Both the position numbers and the translations under genes were made by a program. Shown one piece after another: positions 1 to 5,128 of a stretch of 5,806 nt of DNA. The stretch comes from Chitinophagales bacterium. GTDB lineage: Bacteria; Bacteroidota; Bacteroidia; Chitinophagales; UBA10324. The notes under the pieces are model-generated. The model saw only the letters and a list, made by a program, of their open reading frames with translations, ran no database searches and was not told the DNA's origin. The DNA is taken from positions 1 to 5,806 of the forward strand of contig JAJAYG010000078.1 in the NCBI GenBank assembly GCA_026786335.1. The letters run 5' to 3'. Within the stretch, counting starts at the first letter, position 1. Every line of letters begins with the position of its first letter.

Positions 1-1242
1 ACTATTAACTTCTTTAATTGGCGTCATTATTTTCTCAGTTGCCCCGCAGTTTTCCAAAACCCAATCATAATTCTTCTTGCCTGAAGAAATATTTTCCTGC
101 AACTGATAAAATGCAAATGCAGTTTTCAATTCCTCAAAATCTTTTACTGCTTTGCCGCCGCCGTTTTCAATCAGCGCTTTTGCTTCATTGAATTTTTTAT
201 AGTTAGGCCCGAAGAGAACAGGAATACCAAACACCGCTGCTTCTAAAGTGTTGTGAATTCCTTTTCCAAAACCACCACCGATGAAAGCAATGTCGGCGTA
301 CTGATAAATGGAAGAGAGCAATCCCACTTCATCCACAATTAATATTTTGTGATCTGCAATTTCATCGGTGGTATTTGATGCCGATGAGGTGATTGAGTTT
401 GGAGAACTATTTTTTAAAAGCTTCAAATGTTCAGTATCAATCTCATGCGGCACAATTACAAACTTCCAATCATCGTTCGTTGAAGCAACTAATTGAAGTA
501 TAATTTTTTCATCATCATTCCAGGTGCTTCCTGCAACAAATAATTTTTTATTGGCTTTAAAATTTTTGATGAACTGAATTTCTTTGGGTGCTTGTGCAAT
601 CTGCCACACCCGATCGTAACGCGTATCACCTGCCACTGATGCATTTTCAATTCCGTAATTTTTTAATAGCTGTAAACTGTTTTCATCTTGCAGAAAAATG
701 CATTCAAATATTTTCAGCAGTTTTAAAAATTCTTTTCCATACCACTTAAAAAAAATCTGATTGCTGCGAAAAACTGCCGAGATTAAAATCGTTTTCACTT
801 TTTGCTTTTGCAATTCGAGCAAATGATTTTTCCAGAATTCATATTTCACAAATACTGCAAGCTGTGGCTGAATGAGTGAAATAAATTTTTTCGCATTTGC
901 TTTGGTATCGAGCGGCAAATAAAAAATGTAATCGGCGCCGCAATAATTTTTACGCAACTCAAAACCCGATGGAGAAAAAAAAGTAAGTACAATTTTATGC
1001 TGCGGAAAATTTTTGCGGTACGCTTCCATCACCGGTCTTCCTTGTTCAAACTCGCCAACCGATGCGCAGTGAAACCAAACTCTTGTTTCCCCTGCCTGCA
1101 TCGAAGATTCAATATGAGAGAAAAGATTTTTTCTTCCTGCAATCCATTGCTTTGCTTTTTGATTCCACCATGAAGAAATGAAAATTGCAAAGCCGTAAAT
1201 ACCGATGATTGAATTGTAAAACAGATTAAAGAAAAAAGGCAT
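1..1242 (-). CDS. waaA: 3-deoxy-D-manno-octulosonic acid (Kdo) transferase, C-terminus cut by window edge
   Basis: WaaA (KdtA, glycosyltransferase family 30) transfers Kdo from CMP-Kdo to the lipid A precursor at the inner face of the inner membrane, an essential step of LPS core assembly. I translated 414 codons without a stop from the ATG at 1242. Residues 3-25 form a hydrophobic N-terminal membrane anchor ending in a Trp pair. VWFHCASVGEFEQGRP (55-70) is the family's N-terminal motif, and E64 matches the catalytic Glu. The C-terminal GT-B half shows GDTRYDRV (205-212), AGSTWNDDE (237-245), VPHEID (264-269) and GGGFGKGIHNTLEAAVFGIP (322-341), the donor-binding signature. Family members are usually slightly over 400 residues, so only a few residues should be missing at the left edge. 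The start is the only Met that retains the anchor. It lies 87 bp downstream of the barrel-protein gene on the same strand, so co-transcription is plausible. The segment 278-293 (Ser/Asn/Thr-rich) looks like a lineage-specific loop. Identification is firm. Confidence 0.95.
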   Translation of the reverse strand, partial: MPFFFNLFYNSIIGIYGFAIFISSWWNQKAKQWIAGRKNLFSHIESSMQAGETRVWFHCASVGEFEQGRPVMEAYRKNFPQHKIVLTFFSPSGFELRKNYCGADYIFYLPLDTKANAKKFISLIQPQLAVFVKYEFWKNHLLELQKQKVKTILISAVFRSNQIFFKWYGKEFLKLLKIFECIFLQDENSLQLLKNYGIENASVAGDTRYDRVWQIAQAPKEIQFIKNFKANKKLFVAGSTWNDDEKIILQLVASTNDDWKFVIVPHEIDTEHLKLLKNSSPNSITSSASNTTDEIADHKILIVDEVGLLSSIYQYADIAFIGGGFGKGIHNTLEAAVFGIPVLFGPNYKKFNEAKALIENGGGKAVKDFEELKTAFAFYQLQENISSGKKNYDWVLENCGATEKIMTPIKEVNS

Positions 1243-1248
1243 GAAGGA

Positions 1249-1332
1249 AAATTCAAAATTCAAAATTCAAAATTCAGGTATCAGTACTCACAACACAGTA
1301 TTCACAACACCGTACTCATAGCTCACCACTCA
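1249..1332 (-). repeat. 12-unit heptamer repeat array between barrel gene and waaA
   Basis: Read on the minus strand from the TGA stop of the barrel gene, the gap divides exactly into twelve 7-base units; ten begin with TGA, one with TGT and one with GGT. TGAGTAC occurs twice and TGAATTT four times in a row (the last four, adjacent to waaA). The four perfect copies read AAAATTC at 1248-1275 on the plus strand. Only six bases (TCCTTC) separate the array from the waaA ATG, so it is the whole leader of waaA if the two genes are co-transcribed. No Shine-Dalgarno motif is visible. The phase and unit counts are read directly; any function is unknown. Confidence 0.85.
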
Positions 1333-2094
1333 ATGTGTATAAATTCTGCTCTCGCCTTTTCCATAGAAGGGAAGTATCCACGAGAACTTTAAACCAATCA
1401 GCATATCAAATCTTTTTGCATCATCTTTTTTCATTTGATCGGTATTCCAGTCGCGGCGGTTTTGTGTAAATGCTTCATTGAATTCGATGCCTGCATTAAA
1501 GTTGATGCGTTTTCTTTTGTCGAGATTCTGATAACCGATGTATTGTGTTAAAGCAAATCCGTTTGTTAAACGATCATAACCCTTTGCATATTCTCCTGTA
1601 ACATAAGGCAACACTTTATCGGGATCCTGAATTTTTATTTTGTGTTGCATAAAACCGGCACCAACATTAAAGTTGATTCCCGAATTAGGATTGCTGCCGA
1701 AAGCCGGAATCAGTTTTCCAAATTTTACAAACAAAGTATAACCGCGCTCATACAAGTATGCTGATTCAGCCAAACCATTTACGCCAATTAAAAATCCCTG
1801 CGAAGTGAGCAAACCATCAATGATGGTGTCTTCTTTTATGTTGCCACCAAAAATTAAATTGCCTTCAAACCCCAATAAATAATTATCCTTCATTTTAAAA
1901 AATAAACTTGCTCCCATTAGATGATTGCTGCCAAATCTATCAGCAAGATCACCAAAAGGAAGTGCATAGCCGTAGGTAAAATGCAACAGCTTTGCATTCA
2001 CAATCGTGTCGGCAACATTTGTTTTTGTTTGTGCCGAAATAAATTTGGTTGACAACAACAACAAGAGTAAAATCAAACCACTCCATTTTTTCAT
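1330..2094 (-). CDS. secreted outer-membrane beta-barrel-like protein, function unknown
   Basis: The 254-residue product begins with a Sec signal peptide: MKK, a run of Leu (7-14), then KFISAQ, with signal peptidase I cleavage likely after A21. There is no lipobox Cys. The mature part has no Cys and is rich in alternating aromatic/small residues and Gly typical of amphipathic outer-membrane strands, for example HFTYGYALPFG (38-48), LMGASLFFKM (59-68), NYLLGFEGNLIFGG (71-84), INFNVGAGFM (140-149), INFNAGIEFN (198-207) and a last strand MLIGLKFSWILPFYG (231-245), separated by polar turns. I do not recognise a named family; OmpW/PorT-like eight-strand barrels of Bacteroidota are the closest type I can suggest. 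It precedes waaA on the same strand, which suggests, but does not show, a link to LPS or outer-membrane biogenesis. The start at 2094 is fixed by the signal peptide. A -7 box lies only six bases upstream, so the mRNA may be leaderless. Confidence 0.8.
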   Translation of the reverse strand: MKKWSGLILLLLLLSTKFISAQTKTNVADTIVNAKLLHFTYGYALPFGDLADRFGSNHLMGASLFFKMKDNYLLGFEGNLIFGGNIKEDTIIDGLLTSQGFLIGVNGLAESAYLYERGYTLFVKFGKLIPAFGSNPNSGINFNVGAGFMQHKIKIQDPDKVLPYVTGEYAKGYDRLTNGFALTQYIGYQNLDKRKRINFNAGIEFNEAFTQNRRDWNTDQMKKDDAKRFDMLIGLKFSWILPFYGKGESRIYTH

Positions 2095-2099
2095 GCTGC

Positions 2100-2107
2100 C
2101 AAAAGTA
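2100..2107 (-). promoter_or_regulatory. -7 promoter box (TACTTTTG) of the barrel-protein gene
   Basis: On the minus strand TACTTTTG is an exact match to the Bacteroidota -7 consensus TAnnTTTG and ends six bases before the ATG at 2094. Transcription would begin at or within a few bases of the start codon, giving a leaderless or near-leaderless mRNA. No clear -33 TTG is present at the usual distance, which lowers confidence. Confidence 0.5.
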
Positions 2108-2191
2108 ATTGAAACAAATTTTTATTGCTTGTTAGGAAATAAGAAAATATTTTTTCAAACAATTAAGTTATTGTTGAATGGATGGTATTCT

Positions 2192-2276
2192 CTTTTTAAC
2201 CCATGACCTCTAAAGGGGAACAATCATCCGAAAGTTTTCAATTGTCATTCCCCTTTAGAGTTCAGGGGTTAAAAAG
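2192..2276. repeat. 29-bp inverted repeat with 27-base loop in the divergent gap
   Basis: The left arm (2192-2220) and right arm (2248-2276) are reverse complements at 27 of 29 positions, with mismatches at 2203/2265 and 2207/2261. The inner 13 bp (CTCTAAAGGGGAA with TTCCCCTTTAGAG) pair perfectly, and CAAT at 2221-2224 can also pair with ATTG at 2241-2244 inside the loop. The right arm contains a smaller dyad, CCCCT with AGGGG (2250-2254 and 2264-2268), so each half might fold alone. The element lies between two divergent genes and holds no believable coding sequence. From memory, intergenic repeats of the form CCCCTTTAGGGG are common in Bacteroidota; this looks like a diverged member, but that is an inference. 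A transcription terminator is less likely because no transcript should end here. Confidence 0.85.
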
Positions 2277-2338
2277 CATTCTTTCATTTAACAACTTTTT
2301 TCTTTCCAACTTTCCAATTCACTTCACAAGCCGCATTC

Positions 2339-2346
2339 TATATTTG
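2339..2346 (+). promoter_or_regulatory. -7 promoter box (TATATTTG) of the aminotransferase gene
   Basis: TATATTTG matches the Bacteroidota -7 consensus TAnnTTTG exactly. It ends 17 bases before the ATG at 2364, so transcription should begin near 2350-2354 with a leader of about ten A-rich bases and no Shine-Dalgarno motif. There is no TTG at the usual -33 distance; the region there is pyrimidine-rich instead. Confidence 0.55.
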
Positions 2347-2363
2347 CGCCTTCAAAAAATAAG

Positions 2364-3488
2364 ATGCGCAAGATTGAAATGGTTGATCTCAAGTTGCAGT
2401 ATCAGAAAATTAAAACTGATATTGATTTGGGAATTCAGGAAGTGCTGGATAGTGCTGCTTTTATTGGCGGCAAACCGATTAAAGATTTTGCAACTGAACT
2501 TCAAAATTATCTGGGAGTAAAACATGTGATCCCCTGTGCCAACGGAACCGATGCGCTTCAGATTGCAATGATGGCGCTCGACCTGCAGCCGGGTGATGAA
2601 GTTATTTGCCCTTCATTCACCTACTTCGCTACGGTTGAAGTGGTTGCACTTTTAAAACTCACGCCTGTGTTTATTGATGTAAATCCGCAGACATTTAACA
2701 TTGAAGCAAGCGAAGTGGAGAAAGCGATTTCACCTAAAACAAAAGCGATTGTTCCTGTGCATTTGTATGGGCAATGTGCTGAGATGGAACCATTACTCGC
2801 TTTGGGAAGGAAGCACAACATACCTGTGATCGAAGACAATGCGCAGGGAATTGGCGGCGAATATTTTTTTGCAGATGGAAGAAAACAGAAGACAGGCGGC
2901 ATGGGTTTAATTGGAACCACTTCATTTTTCCCATCTAAAAATTTAGGATGCTATGGTGATGGTGGCGCCATTACAACGAATGATGATGCACTTGCAGAAA
3001 AATTAATAATGATTGCCAATCACGGGCAGCGTGTTCGTTACTACCATGATATGATTGGGGTAAACTCACGGCTCGATACCATACAAGCAGCAATTTTAAG
3101 AGTGAAGTTGAAACAACTTGATCATTATATTGATGCAAGAAGAAGTGCAGCAGCTTATTACGATCGTGCATTTGCCAATCATAAAAAAATCACTACACCA
3201 TTTCGCGCAACCAATTCTAAACATGTATTTCACCAATATACATTAGTGGTTTCTGAAAAAAGAAATGAGTTGGTTGAATTTCTGAAAGAGAAAAATATTC
3301 CGGCAATGATTTACTATCCTGTTACCTGCCATCAGCAAAAAGCTTTTCATGGGAAAGGAAAAGTTGTCGGTGATATGAAAAATACATTGTGGCTGAGTGA
3401 ACGTGTGGTTTCATTACCGATGCATACAGAGTTGGATGAAGAGCAATTGAGATTTATTACGGATGCTGTTTTAGAGTTTTCTCAATAG
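2364..3488 (+). CDS. DegT/DnrJ/EryC1/StrS-family sugar-nucleotide aminotransferase, WbpE/WlbC-like
   Basis: This 374-residue PLP enzyme belongs to the fold-type I aminotransferases that place an amino group on a keto sugar nucleotide, with glutamate as donor, in the cytoplasm. Visible motifs are ANGTDALQIA (59-68, PLP phosphate loop), FTYFAT (85-90), IEDNAQ (156-161; D158 contacts the pyridine nitrogen), TSFFPSKNLGCYGDGGA (186-202; K192 is the Schiff-base Lys), NHGQRVRYYH (219-228) and GVNSRLDTIQAAIL (232-245). The last two motifs and the N-terminal DLKLQYQ resemble WbpE of Pseudomonas aeruginosa as I recall it, which aminates UDP-3-keto-GlcNAcA at C3. Exact substrate is not provable here: no WbpA/WbpB partners are in the window. 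Relative to WbpE the loop at about 168-182 (FFADGRKQKTGG) seems longer. The start at 2364 fits the promoter box; Met6 (2379) is a possible alternative. The family call is firm, the substrate tentative. Confidence 0.92.
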   Translation: MRKIEMVDLKLQYQKIKTDIDLGIQEVLDSAAFIGGKPIKDFATELQNYLGVKHVIPCANGTDALQIAMMALDLQPGDEVICPSFTYFATVEVVALLKLTPVFIDVNPQTFNIEASEVEKAISPKTKAIVPVHLYGQCAEMEPLLALGRKHNIPVIEDNAQGIGGEYFFADGRKQKTGGMGLIGTTSFFPSKNLGCYGDGGAITTNDDALAEKLIMIANHGQRVRYYHDMIGVNSRLDTIQAAILRVKLKQLDHYIDARRSAAAYYDRAFANHKKITTPFRATNSKHVFHQYTLVVSEKRNELVEFLKEKNIPAMIYYPVTCHQQKAFHGKGKVVGDMKNTLWLSERVVSLPMHTELDEEQLRFITDAVLEFSQ

Positions 3489-3498
3489 TTTTTGCATG

Positions 3499-3522
3499 GT
3501 TAATGTGTTAAATGGTTTAATG
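3499..3522 (-). repeat. three octamer units, opposed to the array at 3563-3634
   Basis: Directly after the aminotransferase stop the plus strand reads three consecutive 8-base units, GTTAATGT, GTTAAATG and GTTTAATG, followed by an expanded unit GTTTTTTATG. These are the reverse complement of the CATTAAAC-type units before ugd. AATGGTTTAATG (3511-3522) pairs perfectly over 12 bp with CATTAAACCATT (3595-3606), and AAATGGTTT (3510-3518) could alternatively pair with AAACCATTT (3567-3575). Confidence 0.75.
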
Positions 3523-3562
3523 GTTTTTTATGCTATGAAAACACTTTTAGAAATTTTGATTT

Positions 3563-3634
3563 CATCAAACCATTTATCAATTCAGCCATTAAGCCATTAA
3601 ACCATTAATCAATACAAGCATTTAACAATTTATA
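3563..3634 (+). repeat. nine-unit octamer repeat array leading into ugd
   Basis: The sequence upstream of ugd divides into nine 8-base units; six start with CAT (CATCAAAC, CATTTATC, CATTAAGC, CATTAAAC, CATTAATC, CATTTAAC) and the other three with AAT (AATTCAGC, AATACAAG, AATTTATA). Only ATT separates the last unit from the ugd ATG, so the translation start region is part of the array; there is no Shine-Dalgarno motif. Fewer copies lie in reverse orientation at 3499-3522, and the two halves could fold into a long hairpin across 3507-3606. I see no convincing TAnnTTTG promoter in this gap. Confidence 0.75.
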
Positions 3635-3637
3635 ATT

Positions 3638-4963
3638 ATGAAAGTAGCAGTAATAGGAACAGGATACGTTGGATTGGTAACAGGAACTTGTTTTTCGGAA
3701 ATGGGAAATGATGTGATCTGTGTTGACATCAATGAGGAGAAAGTTAATTCACTTCTCAATGGAAAGATCACGATTTATGAACCTGATCTCGATGTATTGT
3801 TCGAAAGAAATCTTAAACAGGGGCGACTTCATTTCACTACTTCATTAGAAGAAGCAGTAAAGCATGCGCAGGTTTTATTTCTTGCTTTGCCCACTCCCGA
3901 AGATGAAGATGGCAGTGCAGATTTAAGCTATGTGTTGAATGCAGCAGCCGAGATCGGTAAGCTGATTACCGATTACAAAATCATCATTGATAAATCAACT
4001 GTGCCGGTTGGTACTGCTGAAAAAGTGCGAGCTGCAATTGCAGCTAACCTCAATAATTCGAAACCTGAATTTGATGTGGTATCGAACCCCGAATTTTTGA
4101 GAGAAGGAATTGCGGTGGAAGATTTTATGAAACCAGATCGAGTGGTGATTGGTACATCAAGCGATCGTGCGAGAAAAGTGATGGAGGAATTGTATGAACC
4201 TTTTGTAAGGCAGGGTAACCCGATTATTTTTATGGATGAGCGCTCTGCTGAAATGACCAAGTACGTTGCAAACTCCTACCTCGCTGCACGAATTTCTTTT
4301 ATGAATGATGTTGCAAACCTGTGCGAAGTTTTGGACTGTGATGTTGATCTGGTTCGCAAAGGAGTTGGAAGTGATGCGCGCATTGGAAAGAGATTTTTGT
4401 TTCCGGGTATTGGTTATGGCGGAAGTTGTTTCCCGAAAGATGTAAAAGCACTCGCAAAAACTTCGGGAGATGCGGGTTACGAAATGCGGATATTAAATTC
4501 GGTGATGAAGGTGAATGAAAGGCAGCGTTTGATTTTGATGGAAAAACTCGATCGTTATTTTGGTAAGGATTTGGAAGGAAAAAAAGTTGCGATATGGGGA
4601 ATCGCATTCAAACCAAATACTGATGATATTCGTGAAGCACCTGCGCTCTATCTTATTGAAGAATTGCTGAAACGCAACTGCAAAATTTCTGTTTACGATC
4701 CCGAAGCATTGGAGAATCTGAAAAAATATTTCCCCGGTCAACTTGAATATGGTACTGATATTTATTCGCCGCTCAAAGATGCCGATGCACTTTTAATTCT
4801 TACAGAGTGGAGTTTATTCCGGAGCGTAGATTTTGAAAAAATTGGTTCTCTCATGAAATCCAAAGTGATCTTTGATGGAAGAAATCTTTACAGCCGCGAA
4901 AAGATGATGGAAGAAGGATTTTATTACAACAGCATTGGAAGAAAAGTGGTGGAGGGGAAATAA
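3638..4963 (+). CDS. ugd: UDP-glucose 6-dehydrogenase
   Basis: Ugd oxidises UDP-glucose to UDP-glucuronate with two NAD+ in the cytoplasm, supplying acidic sugar units for surface polysaccharides. The 441-residue product is full length. The N-terminal Rossmann fold begins KVAVIGTGYVGLV (2-14), with D30 at the end of the second strand positioned for the NAD ribose. LALPTPEDEDGSADLSYV (82-99), DKSTVPVGT (118-126), NPEFLREG (150-157) and MTKYVANSYLA (206-216; K208 and N212) follow. GIGYGGSCFPKD (257-268) contains the catalytic Cys264 and D268. The C-terminal NAD/UDP domain shows GIAFKPNTDDIREAPA (321-336) and YDPEA (353-357). The form GGSCFPKD, rather than GHCIPVDP, separates it from UDP-GlcNAc/ManNAc dehydrogenases such as WbpA and WecC. 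It follows the aminotransferase by 149 bp of repeats; whether they share a transcript is unclear. All catalytic residues are present. Confidence 0.96.
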   Translation: MKVAVIGTGYVGLVTGTCFSEMGNDVICVDINEEKVNSLLNGKITIYEPDLDVLFERNLKQGRLHFTTSLEEAVKHAQVLFLALPTPEDEDGSADLSYVLNAAAEIGKLITDYKIIIDKSTVPVGTAEKVRAAIAANLNNSKPEFDVVSNPEFLREGIAVEDFMKPDRVVIGTSSDRARKVMEELYEPFVRQGNPIIFMDERSAEMTKYVANSYLAARISFMNDVANLCEVLDCDVDLVRKGVGSDARIGKRFLFPGIGYGGSCFPKDVKALAKTSGDAGYEMRILNSVMKVNERQRLILMEKLDRYFGKDLEGKKVAIWGIAFKPNTDDIREAPALYLIEELLKRNCKISVYDPEALENLKKYFPGQLEYGTDIYSPLKDADALLILTEWSLFRSVDFEKIGSLMKSKVIFDGRNLYSREKMMEEGFYYNSIGRKVVEGK

Positions 4964-4983
4964 AAATTCAAAATTCAAAATTC
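4963..4983 (+). repeat. three tandem AAAATTC heptamers abutting the ugd stop codon
   Basis: Three perfect copies of AAAATTC begin at the last base of the ugd TAA stop. This is the same heptamer, in the same orientation, as the four copies at 1248-1275, although the two sites flank unrelated genes. It forms an imperfect inverted repeat (19 of 21 positions) with the degenerate copies at 5100-5120. Confidence 0.85.
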
Positions 4984-5020
4984 AAATAAGGTTCAATTAA
5001 TAGATTTTCAGGTATTGCAG

Positions 5021-5063
5021 TTTCAAATCGGTGAGTCGAATTTTTTTTATTTGTGATTTGAAA
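5021..5063. repeat. 9-bp inverted repeat around a T tract
   Basis: TTTCAAATC (5021-5029) and GATTTGAAA (5055-5063) are perfect reverse complements, with 25 bases between them that include a run of eight or more T (about 5041-5048). It sits in the convergent gap and may contribute to transcript ends, but a 9-bp AT-rich stem with a large loop is weak evidence. Confidence 0.35.
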
Positions 5064-5073
5064 TTTTCTTGTT

Positions 5074-5091
5074 CCAAAGGAATTCCTTTGG
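5074..5091. terminator. 18-bp perfect palindrome, possible bidirectional terminator
   Basis: CCAAAGGAATTCCTTTGG is a perfect palindrome that as RNA gives a 7-bp stem with an AATT loop on either strand. It lies in the gap where ugd (plus) and the thioredoxin-like gene (minus) converge, the expected place for a shared terminator. It is followed by GAAATTTTG on the plus strand and AACAAGAAAATTTC on the minus strand, which are only loosely T-rich, so a classical intrinsic terminator is not assured. The palindrome is certain; its role is inferred. Confidence 0.4.
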
Positions 5092-5099
5092 GAAATTTT

Positions 5100-5120
5100 G
5101 AAATTTGAGTTTTGAATTTT
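5100..5120 (-). repeat. three degenerate GAATTTT heptamers near the end of the minus-strand gene
   Basis: The plus strand reads GAAATTT, GAGTTTT, GAATTTT in 7-base phase, the reverse complement of AAAATTC with two substitutions. It ends eight bases before the stop codon of the minus-strand gene (5129-5131), mirroring the array at the ugd stop. Confidence 0.7.
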
Positions 5121-5128
5121 GAAGGCGT

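Noticed and set aside
1029..1256. Minus-strand 75-codon frame overlapping the waaA start
   Set aside because: It is out of frame with waaA, whose translation carries clear family motifs through the same bases.
1248..1275. AAAATTC repeats as a CRISPR array
   Set aside because: The units are 7 bases with no spacers, and there are no cas genes.
2006..2206. Plus-strand open frame opposite the barrel gene's signal peptide
   Set aside because: It is antisense to a credible signal-peptide coding region and ends in the inverted repeat; composition is that of a shadow frame.
2192..2276. The inverted repeat as an intrinsic terminator
   Set aside because: It lies between the 5' ends of two divergent genes, where no transcript is expected to end.
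2203..2520. Plus-strand open frame of 105 codons overlapping the inverted repeat and the aminotransferase start
   Set aside because: It begins inside the inverted repeat, has no family features, and most of it overlaps the well-supported aminotransferase in another frame.
3486..3494. TAGTTTTTG after the aminotransferase stop as a -7 promoter box for ugd
   Set aside because: It has one base too many for TAnnTTTG, overlaps the stop codon, and lies about 145 bases from the ugd start.
3638..4963. Dehydrogenase as WbpA/WecC-type UDP-HexNAc dehydrogenase
   Set aside because: The active-site motif GGSCFPKD and the PTPEDEDGSADL segment are those of UDP-glucose dehydrogenases.
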